Assembly: GCF_018598585.1 (NCBI RefSeq)
Contig: NZ_JAHESD010000009.1
Location: forward strand, 1-64,000
From: Chryseosolibacter indicum
Lineage (GTDB): Bacteria > Bacteroidota > Bacteroidia > Cytophagales > Cyclobacteriaceae
Direction: 5' to 3'
Length of the DNA: 64,000 nucleotides
This document shows positions 1 to 9,060 of the stretch, one piece after another. The notes under the pieces were generated by a model. It saw nothing but the letters and a program-made list of their open reading frames with translations, was not told where the DNA came from and searched no databases. The number at the start of each line of letters is the position of its first letter. The first letter of the stretch is position 1. A program made the translations under genes and the position numbers.

Positions 1-725
1 ATACTACTGGGGTCACTTAGTGCTTTAATAGCATTGCCGGCTATAACGGGATAGCTAAACATTGTAAAAAAATCTTCTGTGGCGCGGGAGCCTTCGAGTT
101 TATGGATTATTTCACCTACCTGAAATGTTTCAGGATAACCCCATGGCAATTCGTATCCGGTCGCGTAGAAGTTAATATACTCCACTTCCGGCACCGCCTC
201 TTTTACATCAGCTAGTGGTAAATAAGTACGCCCCTCAACAAAATTCCTACTTGTTGTGTAACTACCCGTGATAACATTGTTGATATTTGCTGTCTCGTAA
301 ACATTATAAAGTCTATCTCCATTGATATGAAAGTTGTCGACGCTTTGTTCATCCTTTATCCATAAGAAAATGAAAAGGCAGCACATCATGCCAAGAGCCA
401 ATCCTGTAATATTGATAAATGAAAATGCTTTGTTCCTCACAAGATTTCTGCTAGCAACAGTAAGATAATGTTTATACATGTTCATAAGAAGAAAGGAGTT
501 TGGGTTGGTACTTGTTTTTCTTTTGATAGCAAAGGGTTTTATAAAACCCAACACATTTCTGATATAATCTATTTGAGCACTTCGCAAACCGGTATACTTT
601 AGCTGATATTCAAATTCCTCTTCAAGATCTCCTTCTATTTCTTCCAGCAGATGCGGGGCGCAATACCATTTTAGCAGGCGTTTAGCCCAACGAGGTGGTA
701 ATTGTTTCTTCTTGTTGTTACTCAT
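1..725 (-). CDS. ABC transporter permease with prefix domain (5' part, runs off the window)
   Basis: The reading frame stays open from an ATG at 725 to the window edge (241 codons), so only the N-terminal part is seen. The first ~65 residues are a soluble prefix (PRWAKRLLKWYCAPHLLEEI, then an acidic GDLEEEFEY stretch) of the type found on Bacteroidota MacB/FtsX-like permeases. Next come a basic juxtamembrane stretch (ASRNLVRNKAFSFINI) and one hydrophobic segment (GLALGMMCCLFIFLWI), followed by the start of a large periplasmic MacB-type core domain. The start codon overlaps the stop of the upstream PadR gene as ATGA, implying translational coupling. Family knowledge: such permeases export peptides or toxic compounds. 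The substrate cannot be told from this fragment. Confidence 0.85.
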   Translation of the reverse strand, partial: MSNNKKKQLPPRWAKRLLKWYCAPHLLEEIEGDLEEEFEYQLKYTGLRSAQIDYIRNVLGFIKPFAIKRKTSTNPNSFLLMNMYKHYLTVASRNLVRNKAFSFINITGLALGMMCCLFIFLWIKDEQSVDNFHINGDRLYNVYETANINNVITGSYTTSRNFVEGRTYLPLADVKEAVPEVEYINFYATGYELPWGYPETFQVGEIIHKLEGSRATEDFFTMFSYPVIAGNAIKALSDPSS

Positions 726-1063
726 AGTATTGCATTTGAAGGTTTCAGAGAAGATGGCATCATATTCCACAAGTTGGAGCGTATGCCCTGGATCTCCTGC
801 AGGGTTTGAACTCCATAAGCAGTTATCTTAAAGATTCTCTTTCTTCTTCCTCCCCGCTCCGGTGTAGGATCACTCATTCTTGAACTGATCATTCCTTTTT
901 CTTCAAGGCGATGCAATGAGGCGTGAACCTGATTTAGTCGTACATCGCGTCCGGTCTGATCAATGATTTCATGTGTAATGTTTACGCCGTAGGCACGATC
1001 GTCAAGGATGGCCACCATAAGCAGAACTACTTCTTCAAACTCGCCAAGGTATGTTCGTTTCAA
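722..1063 (-). CDS. PadR family transcriptional regulator
   Basis: A 113-residue winged-helix protein. Residues ~1-80 match the PadR domain (LGEFEEVVLLMVAILDDRAYGV at the start, then HASLHRLEEKGMISSRMSD, a typical recognition helix plus wing). It starts with TTG at 1063 (TTG AAA CGA); there is no in-frame ATG close upstream and the family start MKxxxLGEFE fits exactly, so I accept the rare start. Its stop overlaps the permease start by 4 nt (ATGA). In Bacteroidota this pair is very common: PadR represses the operon until the cognate compound binds. The 289-bp gap to the divergent AraC gene must hold the promoter. Confidence 0.9.
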   Translation of the reverse strand: MKRTYLGEFEEVVLLMVAILDDRAYGVNITHEIIDQTGRDVRLNQVHASLHRLEEKGMISSRMSDPTPERGGRRKRIFKITAYGVQTLQEIQGIRSNLWNMMPSSLKPSNAIL

Positions 1064-1352
1064 TGTAATGGTATATTATATCCATTTTTGCTGATCAAAT
1101 AGCCTGCCAGATGTAGAACTTTAATTCCTGTTAAATATTAAAGAATCAGTAATAATATGATTGAGCAGGTCGTTCGGAAACAACACAAAACTGTCCGGTA
1201 TCGAAACGAATGTTTTTATCGATCTTTATTAAGGCAGAGGAGTTAGCGTAATATGCATGAGTAAATATATTTCCCTATTATTAAAGGGAAGTTCTTGTTC
1301 GAAACATTATTGGCCAAACTTCTTAACTTTGTTTCTCACCATGTAGTAGAAA

Positions 1353-2168
1353 ATGAATTTAAGGGAAATTATACCAGGAGAAAAGCTGAGGCCGTATGTG
1401 AAGTGCTACTTCATATTCGAATCAGAAGGTGATGTAGAAGTATCAGATGTTGTATTTCCTAATGGTTTTATGGAGATCATGTTCAACCTGGGAGATGGGT
1501 TATGGAAGTCTGCCGTTGATAATGTATTTTATACAACACCACCTGTTGAATTGTGGGGCCAGCTTACAAGACCATTACCCATTAAGGCTAAAGGGAAAAA
1601 CATGATGCTGGGTATCAGATTCTTTTCACACACAGCAGCCTACTTTCTAAACGAAGAAGTAAGTGAATTCAATGATCAGATTGCAGACTTAAGAGATCTG
1701 TTAGGTGCTTCTGTAAGAACATTGCACGAGCGTTTAATGAACGTTACATTGTTAAGTAAAAGGATTGCGCTCATCGAAAATTTTCTTGAGAATAGGTTGT
1801 CTGTTACAGAACGAAGAAAACATAAAATTTCCTTGGTAGCCGGCATCATCAACGACATGAAACATGCCGCATTTAGTGATGATATGGCTGCTGTTGCATC
1901 TCGCTATAATATTACGCCCCGATACATGCAAAAGTTATTCTTGACATATACGGGCGTTAGCCCTAAGATGTTCGGGAAAATAAACCGCTTTCAACAAAGC
2001 TTACAACTTGTTCAAAAGAAGGAAGCAACACTCACCTCCATAGCACACGAGTGTGGCTATTTCGATCAGTCGCACTTTATAAGAGAATTTAAATCTTTTA
2101 CAGGCTTTACACCATCTGCCTACTCACCAGAAAACTTTCCTGTAAGCCAGGCTTTTGCCAATATTTAA
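1353..2168 (+). CDS. AraC family transcriptional regulator (DUF6597-type sensor domain)
   Basis: A 271-residue regulator. Residues 1-150 form the small sensor domain that opens IIPGEKLRPYVKCYFIFES, typical of DUF6597 AraC proteins. Residues ~165-262 hold the two helix-turn-helix motifs of the AraC fold (ASRYNITPRYMQKLF and SIAHECGYFDQSHFIREFK, then TGFTPSAY). A Bacteroidota-like -7 element, TAACTTTG, lies at 1324-1331, about 22 nt before the ATG; I could not find a good -33 partner. The two genes that follow on the same strand (NTF2-like, PEP-mutase-like) are possible targets. The effector is unknown. Confidence 0.9.
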   Translation: MNLREIIPGEKLRPYVKCYFIFESEGDVEVSDVVFPNGFMEIMFNLGDGLWKSAVDNVFYTTPPVELWGQLTRPLPIKAKGKNMMLGIRFFSHTAAYFLNEEVSEFNDQIADLRDLLGASVRTLHERLMNVTLLSKRIALIENFLENRLSVTERRKHKISLVAGIINDMKHAAFSDDMAAVASRYNITPRYMQKLFLTYTGVSPKMFGKINRFQQSLQLVQKKEATLTSIAHECGYFDQSHFIREFKSFTGFTPSAYSPENFPVSQAFANI

Positions 2169-2210
2169 CTCCTGTTCCGATTTATACAATTCAGAGAGAA
2201 CATAACGCCA

Positions 2211-2218
2211 TAGTTTTG
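2211..2218 (+). promoter_or_regulatory. Candidate -7 promoter element (TAGTTTTG)
   Basis: The sequence matches the Bacteroidota housekeeping -7 consensus TAnnTTTG exactly and lies 41 nt before the ATG at 2260. No convincing TTG -33 box is found 17-20 nt upstream, so this is a weak call. If real, transcription of the 2260 gene begins near 2224. Confidence 0.35.
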
Positions 2219-2259
2219 TATGGTAATGTTTTAAAAGCTTGAATTAATACCAGGAACAG

Positions 2260-2742
2260 ATGATTTACACCAGGTTTACACTTGCCATTGTGTTAATGGC
2301 ATCTTTATCAATGTGTGCCTTTCTGACAACGGCACAGCCTAAAGCAAAGCTGAATTTAGAGGAGGCAAAGAAGGCGATAGCAGAAAGCAATGATGTTTAC
2401 TTTAAAGCTTTTGCAAGAGGAGACTCTTCAATTTTTATCGGTCGCTACTCGGAAGATTGTTATATTATGGCTCCTGACGGCCCCTCGATTTGCGGCGCTA
2501 CAGCACCGCTTCAATTCTTCCGCATTGCCTATCATGATATAGGACTGAGAAATGGGAAGTTTATCACTACAGCAATCTACGGCGTTGGTAATGGTTACGT
2601 AGTAGAGGAAGGGTTATGGCAATCATTTGATGCAAATAATACGATGTTTGACGATGGCAAATTTCTCGTGCTCTGGAAAAAGACCGAAAAGGGTTGGAAA
2701 ATGTTCAGAGATTCGTTTAGCAGCAACAGAACAAGGAAGTAA
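2260..2742 (+). CDS. Exported NTF2-like / DUF4440 family protein
   Basis: A 160-residue protein with a Sec signal peptide (TRFTLAIVLMASLSMCAF, cleavage near TTAQP, residue ~26). The mature part has the cone-shaped NTF2/SnoaL-like fold pattern of DUF4440 proteins: ANDVYFKAFARGDSSIFIGRYSEDC in the first helix-strand unit and FLVLWKKTEKGWKMFRDSF as the closing strands. Members can be isomerases, hydrolases or ligand binders, and no catalytic residue set is recognisable here. It lies 91 nt after the AraC gene and 39 nt before the PEP-mutase-like gene, so the three may share control. Confidence 0.75.
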   Translation: MIYTRFTLAIVLMASLSMCAFLTTAQPKAKLNLEEAKKAIAESNDVYFKAFARGDSSIFIGRYSEDCYIMAPDGPSICGATAPLQFFRIAYHDIGLRNGKFITTAIYGVGNGYVVEEGLWQSFDANNTMFDDGKFLVLWKKTEKGWKMFRDSFSSNRTRK

Positions 2743-2781
2743 AAACTAATTTATTAAAACTAAGAAAAAGACAACCACAAT

Positions 2782-3555
2782 ATGAATTCACAAGTAAAAG
2801 TTTTCAGAGAACTCCATCGCCAAAGCGAACCCTTGCTTTTAGCAAACGTATGGGATGTACAAAGCGCTAAAGTTTTTGAAAAACAGAAATTCAAGGCCAT
2901 TGGTACTTCAAGTGCGGCAGTAGCGCAAACATTAGGTTACAACGATGGTGAAGAGATGCCATTTGATGAATACTTCCTAATGATTAAAAGAATAAAAGCA
3001 TCTACCACTATACCTTTAACTGTAGACCTGGAGGCAGGTTATGGCAAAACGGAAGATGAGATAGTCAGTAATATTAAAGCATTGCATGAATTGGGCGTTG
3101 TTGGTATAAACATTGAAGATTCGATCGTCACAAATTCTGTCCGTACCATTGTAAGTGCTGAAAGCTTTGCTGAGAGATTAAAGAAATTAATTAGTAGACT
3201 GCATGAAGAAGACATTGACATCTTTATTAATGTGCGATGCGATGCCTTCTTACTTAATCTTACAGATGCTAAAAATGAAGCCATTAGAAGAACTTCCGCT
3301 TATGGGAAAACAGGTGTTCATGGCTTCTTTCTTCCATGCATTACAAATGTTGATGATATTAAAGCAACCACTGCAGCAACTACTTTACCGGTTAACGTAA
3401 TGTGTATGCCTAACCTACCTGGCTTTAATGTTTTAAAAACGGCTGGTGTAAAAAGAATCAGTATGGGGCCATTCTTAAACAAAGCTGTTTACCAACGTAT
3501 GGAAGAACTTTGCCAACAAGTTGTTGAGGAGCAGACGTTTTCTGTTTTGTTTTAA
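2782..3555 (+). CDS. Isocitrate lyase / PEP mutase family protein
   Basis: A 257-residue (beta/alpha)8 barrel. Diagnostic pieces are LLLANVWDVQSAKVFEK near the N-terminus, AIGTSSAAVAQTLGY, the metal-binding PLTVDLEAGYG around residue 80, GINIEDS around 115 and INVRCDAFLL around 150. The length is typical of the PEP phosphonomutase-like branch, well short of true isocitrate lyase. Family members make or break C-C or C-P bonds next to a carboxylate (2-methylisocitrate, oxaloacetate, carboxyphosphonoenolpyruvate), so the substrate is uncertain. No phosphonate genes are nearby, which argues against a phosphonate pathway. Confidence 0.82.
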   Translation: MNSQVKVFRELHRQSEPLLLANVWDVQSAKVFEKQKFKAIGTSSAAVAQTLGYNDGEEMPFDEYFLMIKRIKASTTIPLTVDLEAGYGKTEDEIVSNIKALHELGVVGINIEDSIVTNSVRTIVSAESFAERLKKLISRLHEEDIDIFINVRCDAFLLNLTDAKNEAIRRTSAYGKTGVHGFFLPCITNVDDIKATTAATTLPVNVMCMPNLPGFNVLKTAGVKRISMGPFLNKAVYQRMEELCQQVVEEQTFSVLF

Positions 3556-3630
3556 TTGCTTGTATAAAACCAAACATACAGAAATTTAAAGCTGCATTCG
3601 TTACTATCGTAACGTCCTCTTGTCGCGAGA

Positions 3631-3670
3631 TAAAAAAAACAAAACGTCCTTCGTGCTAACGAAGGACGTT
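3631..3670 (-). terminator. Intrinsic terminator of the GH16 gene
   Basis: A perfect 12-bp stem (arms 3643-3654 and 3659-3670, loop GCTA) is followed on the minus strand by a T-rich run (3631-3642). It lies 23 nt past the GH16 stop codon at 3693. Confidence 0.9.
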
Positions 3671-3692
3671 AAGCGCTTTAATAACAAAGATG

Positions 3693-5129
3693 TTATTTAA
3701 CTATAAACTTCCTTGTTGTTCTCTTATTTCCGTCATTTACATTGATAATGTAGAGCCCAGTTTTAAGTTGATTTACCGTGGTGGTCTTGTCGACCAGCTG
3801 ATTAAACACCGGCTTTCCTGCTACATCACTAATACTTACCATTGATGGACGGGACACATGAATGGTTACGTTGCCAACGGAAGGATTAGGATAAACACCT
3901 ATTTCCTCGTTAACCTCCACCTCTTCAACTTCTCCTGCGGACTGCGCTGCAATGCGGGCAGCACTGCTTACTGTAGTATATGTAAAAGCTTCCCATCCAC
4001 TAATAGTGGCCCTGTTACACGTCATTGCAGCAGCACCATTCTCAGATGAGATGTATCTGCCATTATTTCCCCGTAAGGAAATTTTACCATCTGCATTAAC
4101 AATCCAGTCAAATTTCTCCCAATCTTGTATAGTAGTACGGTTACAAGTGATAGGTTGTTCACCATTCTCTGATGACAAATATTTATTCATGCTTCTGAGC
4201 GCAATTTTTCCGCCACCTGCATCAACTACAGTAAAATGCTCCCATGCCTGTGCTGTTGGTCTGTTACACCACATTGGCTGTTCACCGTTTTCGGAGCTCA
4301 CAAACTGGTTGTTATTTCCCCTTAATGCAATGGTACTGCCTATTGGAGCAACACTATTGGAAGTTCCGGCACGGTATACTCTTACATAGTCAACATACAT
4401 GCTGGCTGGAAATGCATTGTTATCAACAGTAAAGCCTGGCCAGTTGCCGCCTATGGCCATGTTGAGAAGTATAAAAAAGTTATTATGAAACTCGCTGGTG
4501 CCATTAACACCATTGGCAATATTCACAATATGGTATTGCACACCATCAACAAACCATTTGATGGACGACGCATCCCACTCAATGGAATAAACATGGAAGG
4601 CAGTAATGTTGGTGCTGGTAGGACCTCCGTAGTTTGCATACTGGTTGTTGTGATCCTGCCAATGGATAGTACCGTGTACAGCTCCACCGGTATTCACGTG
4701 TTCCATAATGTCAATCTCACCACAGGCAGGCCATCCAACATTAGGTTGTGAAATATTATCACCCAACATCCAGAACGCTGGCCACACACCCTGAAATGAC
4801 GGCATGGCTATACGTGCCTCAATTTTGCCGTACCTCCAGGATCTCCTTCCCTGCGTTTTCATCCGCACAGAAGTATACTGCCTGCCTTCAAAATTTTCTC
4901 TGCGCGCAGTAATTACTAGCTGTCCATTAGACACGGTAGCGTTTTCCCTTCTATAATACTGCAATTCGTTGTTACCCCACCCGTTAGAACCAGTTCCGGT
5001 TTCAAATACCCAATCTGGCCCAATACTACCTTCGAATTCATCCTGCCATACAAGTTGCCAGTTCTGTGCCCATAGCTCTATAGTGAGAAGCATTCCGGCT
5101 AGAAGAAAGAAAGAGCGTAAAACTTGCAT
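3693..5129 (-). CDS. Secreted GH16 beta-glucanase (laminarinase-like) with fascin-like repeats and T9SS tail
   Basis: The open frame runs back to 5252, but the ATG at 5129 gives a clean signal peptide ([22 protein letters not shown]), so I use it (478 residues). Residues ~23-265 are a GH16 domain: [28 protein letters not shown] and the catalytic EIDIME at ~138-143 (Glu nucleophile and acid/base). Residues ~268-385 hold three ~43-residue repeats, each with SSENG and CNR motifs, resembling fascin/actin-crosslinking beta-trefoil units. Residues ~408-478 are a T9SS type A sorting domain (VYPNPSVGN to the end). GH16 members of this type cleave beta-1,3- or mixed-link glucans. The protein is probably released or fixed at the cell surface. 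Confidence 0.9.
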   Translation of the reverse strand: MQVLRSFFLLAGMLLTIELWAQNWQLVWQDEFEGSIGPDWVFETGTGSNGWGNNELQYYRRENATVSNGQLVITARRENFEGRQYTSVRMKTQGRRSWRYGKIEARIAMPSFQGVWPAFWMLGDNISQPNVGWPACGEIDIMEHVNTGGAVHGTIHWQDHNNQYANYGGPTSTNITAFHVYSIEWDASSIKWFVDGVQYHIVNIANGVNGTSEFHNNFFILLNMAIGGNWPGFTVDNNAFPASMYVDYVRVYRAGTSNSVAPIGSTIALRGNNNQFVSSENGEQPMWCNRPTAQAWEHFTVVDAGGGKIALRSMNKYLSSENGEQPITCNRTTIQDWEKFDWIVNADGKISLRGNNGRYISSENGAAAMTCNRATISGWEAFTYTTVSSAARIAAQSAGEVEEVEVNEEIGVYPNPSVGNVTIHVSRPSMVSISDVAGKPVFNQLVDKTTTVNQLKTGLYIINVNDGNKRTTRKFIVK

Positions 5130-5379
5130 AGTTTTTAAAGTTTGGTTGAAAATAAGTTTTACTGTTGCTAGCAGGTGTTTACTTTCAAAAACAAACGTTG
5201 TAACACGTAATGCAATCGAATGAATAAAAGTAAGAATAATAAAGAGGAGCAAATTACTTCGGTACTACGTCATAAATACTTCAACCTTCTAAAACTACAC
5301 ATCAATAATACATCAAAGGTCCAAAAAGGGGTATAGTATACGTTACAACATTATATATTATCAATCTCAAGCTATAGGG

Positions 5380-8300
5380 TTATTTTACAACGACTTTTTT
5401 GCTATAAATATGTCCATTGGCAAAACGGACTACCAGATTGTAAATGCCTTTATGAGGAATAGCCAAGTGTAAAGTCGTATCGTTCTTTAGTTGACTAATT
5501 TCGGTTTTAATACTACGACCTACAAAATCATAAACCATTAATGAAATGGGCAATTGGTTTTCACGTAATTCTATTATAAATAGTCCGTTTGATGGATTAG
5601 GATAAATATGTATTTCGAATAAGACGTCATCATTGGTGTTGGTAATTATGCTTCCTCTAAAATATATATTATTTATATTAGACTTTACGGGACCAACCCT
5701 CATTTCAGCAGGTGAGAAGTTGTATTGCGAAGCAAAAGGAGCAATGGTGCCTGACCAGCCCAGCGGTACTTCAACTGCAAAATTACCTTTATCATCCGTT
5801 AGTACACCTTGAGGCAGCCCATTGAGAGTAATTCGAGCCAGGGGATAACCGCCATCGTCAACAATGCTTCCAGTTAGCAGAAAGGTATTCGTGCTTTTTA
5901 ATTGGAACAAATTATTCAATTGATTACCATCAATTGTGTTAATAGTTACCTGGTCAGGCGCAAAAATGCTGCCTTCCAGTAAGGGAATTATTGTACCAGA
6001 CCAACCTGAGGTAACTGTAAATGAATAAACTCCTGTTTCGTTTGTTTTAACTTTACCTGTTCCATAATCAATTGTAACACCTCCTACTGGACTTCCAGAA
6101 ACATCTAGAACTTTGCCTGCTACCGTATAAGTTTTTATCGCGCCTGTGAAATTAACGTCATTAAGGTTGCCTGTAAGGGAGGTTATCTGAATTGACGAAG
6201 GAGAAAAAATATAATTTATGTTTTCAGGTGTTAATTTGCCGGACCATCCTTTCGTTGTTGTGATAGAATAGAAACCGTTTTTATCTGTTACTACTTTGGA
6301 CGGAGCACCACTAACTGTAACTCCCGTTAAAAGATTTCCATCGCTATCTTTTACAGTTCCAGTAATATTAAAAACTTCAAGCGCTGCGGCTGTAAAATTT
6401 CGGTTTAATAGGTCGCTCGTTATGTCGTTTATCTCAATTGCTGAAGGTGTAAATGCTAAGCCGTTATAAGATGGGGTAATATGAAATGAGGAGTACTTAG
6501 TAATTTCTATTTTGTATATTCCATCATCATTTGTTGTAGTTTCTTCAAAGCCCGCAGTTATCTTAACATTCTTCAAAGGTTTACCCTGTTCATCTAAAAT
6601 TTTACCTGTTACTGTTTGCTCACCTACATAACTGCAAGCAAACCTCACTCTTATGTCGCCTTCCAGGTTAGTAATGGCAAAATTCTCAGGAGAGAATAAA
6701 TAACCCGGGTAATAAGGTGTAATAGTACCTGACCAACCTTTTTGTGCTGCGAAAAAATAGTACCCCAGTTTATCACATCTTACTGGTAACTCAAATCCTT
6801 TAATATGAAGACCCGGAATTACATAAAAGTTATCTTTTACGACAGTTCCTGAAACAGTAAATGTTGAAAAGTTTCTTTTTACTAATCTGATGCCTCCAGG
6901 ATTATTATTGTGAAAGCTGTCCCTTTTTTTGATGTATTCATGCCCTCGCATTATATGTCCATAGAAAAGATCTGAGTTGGAAGTGGCGACAGGATTTACT
7001 GCGGGACTATTAGCGTAGAATTGTCTGTCAAAATAGTCCAGACACCATTCCCCTATAGGCCCTGTCATGTCATATACATTTAATTCGTTGGGTAGCTTAG
7101 TCCCGATTGGTTCTGTAGGTATAGAGTAGAAGTTAAAAGTTTGTGTCTCGGCCGCAACATCATTATAGTTGTTACTCCCACTATAAATGTAATTATGTGT
7201 ATATTTCCCTCCGCTGGCAGCATATTCCCATTCTGCTTCAGTAGGGATAGATAATCCAGCCCATTCTGCAAAAAACCTTGCACCGTCATAGTAACAAAAG
7301 TTTACAGGATGATTAACAAATGCTGGGTCTACCGAAAATGAAGTACCATCCCATATAATAGGACAGTCAAAATATGTTTCATACCCTACAGGCCTGGTAA
7401 CATTAGTAGCATCGAATACTTGAACAAGTTGGCAATATAACTCGGAACCCACCCCTTTACGAGCAAAGTATACGTCTACGTATGGAAATGCCAGCACGCG
7501 ATGTGATTTGACAGATTCCATCAATTTCACATCGTTCTTTATACAATTTAAAAATTTAACAAATTGGGCGTACGTAACTTCATACTTACTGATTTGGAAA
7601 TCACTAACAGTAACATTATGAGGTGGGCTTTCCCATGTAGCGATTGAGGAATTTTGTCCCATCGTAAAAGTACCTCCCTCAACATTAACCATTTCAATCT
7701 CGCCACCATAGGCAGTAAGCCATGGTTTAAACGAAGATATGCTTTTACTTTGTGACGTAGCTCCCTTTGGATCGTGTGCTACAATTTTCCAATAATAAGT
7801 ATCTGTTCCTTCAAAGCTTGTAATATAATAATTCTGAGAAATGCCGGATGCTATTAGCGTAGTTGGATTAGGATTCTTATCTGCGTAAACATCATAAGTG
7901 ACGTGATCGCCATCTTTGTCGTAAGATGGGTTCCATGTTAGTTTAACTGAGTTTCCTATGTTAATTGCGCCATTAATTGGAAAGGTTAGCAGAGGAGGCT
8001 CTGGGGTATCATTAATATAATTTTCAATTGTAAAAGACCAAATTTCCTTTCCTAAAACATTGCTTTGATCATATCCATCTACTGCTACTACTTTCCAGTA
8101 ATATGTTTGCTGGTCTTTTAAATCATAAATAAAAGTATAGAATGAGGTAGTAAGATTATCGACGATAAGGGAACCAGAAGAAAAAACAGGATCTTCGCTA
8201 AAGAATAATTTGTATATTGTTTGGTCGCCATCGCTGTCAACGCTAGGCTTCCATTTCAGGGTAACGCTACTTTTTGTAACATTTACACTTTTATCAGTGG

Positions 8301-8787
8301 GTAGTAGTAACTCAGGCGCAGAGGGGTACCTATTTTGTCTTGCAGTGGTGAAAGTAAATATCTCACTTGATGTTTCATTCCCCTCTGTATCTTTGGCTAC
8401 TACACGCCAGTAATAAACTGTTTCAGGAAGAAATATTTCAAGCAGAGGAATAAAGTTATAACGCTTCTCAATTCCGTTTGGAGTGTTAACTTGAATTATA
8501 GTTACAAACTCATTTTGTTCTTCATTCATCCAATTATTATATAGATTAGCCCTGAAAAGTGAAGGGGAGGAATCTGTTCCCAGATAAATATCATAAGCTA
8601 ATGAATCACCTTCAGGATCAATAGAGGGAAGCCATTCCAAATATTGCATCAATGGGACCTTCGTCTCATTACGTGATGGTAAAGTTAAAACAGGTTTTAA
8701 AGGAGGAGTTCCGGCTCGTGAAATGTTATTAAAAAGACAAATCAGAACGAGTTGAGCAACCAGAACAATTTTAGTGGGGCGAATCAT
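5380..8787 (-). CDS. Giant T9SS-secreted protein: FnIII-like repeats, FGE/SUMF1-like domain, carboxypeptidase-regulatory-like repeats
   Basis: A 1135-residue protein. A signal peptide (residues ~1-25) is followed by three fibronectin III-like units (~26-352; each with YYWKVVA-type strands and DxDGD turns). Residues ~359-638 are a formylglycine-generating-enzyme/SUMF1-like fold (VEGGTFTMG, SKYEVTYAQF, IPTEAEWEYAASGG, GEWCLDYFD). Next come about five or six ~75-residue carboxypeptidase-regulatory-like beta repeats (GTVKDSDGNLLTGVTVSG, GKVLDVSGSPVGGVTI and similar). Residues ~1056-1135 are a T9SS type A tail (IYPNPSNG to KKVVVK). The usual GNVWEW and RGGSW motifs of FGE are altered (GPIGEW, MRGHEY), so ligand binding seems likelier than sulfatase activation. 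No sulfatase gene is nearby. Confidence 0.85.
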   Translation of the reverse strand: MIRPTKIVLVAQLVLICLFNNISRAGTPPLKPVLTLPSRNETKVPLMQYLEWLPSIDPEGDSLAYDIYLGTDSSPSLFRANLYNNWMNEEQNEFVTIIQVNTPNGIEKRYNFIPLLEIFLPETVYYWRVVAKDTEGNETSSEIFTFTTARQNRYPSAPELLLPTDKSVNVTKSSVTLKWKPSVDSDGDQTIYKLFFSEDPVFSSGSLIVDNLTTSFYTFIYDLKDQQTYYWKVVAVDGYDQSNVLGKEIWSFTIENYINDTPEPPLLTFPINGAINIGNSVKLTWNPSYDKDGDHVTYDVYADKNPNPTTLIASGISQNYYITSFEGTDTYYWKIVAHDPKGATSQSKSISSFKPWLTAYGGEIEMVNVEGGTFTMGQNSSIATWESPPHNVTVSDFQISKYEVTYAQFVKFLNCIKNDVKLMESVKSHRVLAFPYVDVYFARKGVGSELYCQLVQVFDATNVTRPVGYETYFDCPIIWDGTSFSVDPAFVNHPVNFCYYDGARFFAEWAGLSIPTEAEWEYAASGGKYTHNYIYSGSNNYNDVAAETQTFNFYSIPTEPIGTKLPNELNVYDMTGPIGEWCLDYFDRQFYANSPAVNPVATSNSDLFYGHIMRGHEYIKKRDSFHNNNPGGIRLVKRNFSTFTVSGTVVKDNFYVIPGLHIKGFELPVRCDKLGYYFFAAQKGWSGTITPYYPGYLFSPENFAITNLEGDIRVRFACSYVGEQTVTGKILDEQGKPLKNVKITAGFEETTTNDDGIYKIEITKYSSFHITPSYNGLAFTPSAIEINDITSDLLNRNFTAAALEVFNITGTVKDSDGNLLTGVTVSGAPSKVVTDKNGFYSITTTKGWSGKLTPENINYIFSPSSIQITSLTGNLNDVNFTGAIKTYTVAGKVLDVSGSPVGGVTIDYGTGKVKTNETGVYSFTVTSGWSGTIIPLLEGSIFAPDQVTINTIDGNQLNNLFQLKSTNTFLLTGSIVDDGGYPLARITLNGLPQGVLTDDKGNFAVEVPLGWSGTIAPFASQYNFSPAEMRVGPVKSNINNIYFRGSIITNTNDDVLFEIHIYPNPSNGLFIIELRENQLPISLMVYDFVGRSIKTEISQLKNDTTLHLAIPHKGIYNLVVRFANGHIYSKKVVVK

Positions 8788-9060
8788 AGTTGTAGACCAG
8801 GGTTAATTGTGGATTAACTTAAGCTGATCGATGGTTAAGATGACAAATTATAGTGAGAAATGCTGTTTTTCTTTGTAGGCTGCTAGATTTTCTTTGTAAC
8901 TGGAATATTAAATAGTCTATATACTCTTCCGATAATCCAACTTTTACAGCTTATGAACATCTTGATATAATCCCTGAGTAAAAACAGTGAGAAATTACAG
9001 TACAAATATTTTTATAAGTAACGTGTAACCCTCACTGTGTATATTTTAAAAATACAATTG

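Noticed and set aside
3952-4389. 145-codon plus-strand frame opposite the GH16 gene
   Set aside because: It mirrors the fascin-like repeats of the real gene and has no domain or leader of its own.
5129-5252. Longer N-terminus of the GH16 protein (start at 5252)
   Set aside because: It would put ~41 residues before a perfect signal peptide; the ATG at 5129 is far more plausible.
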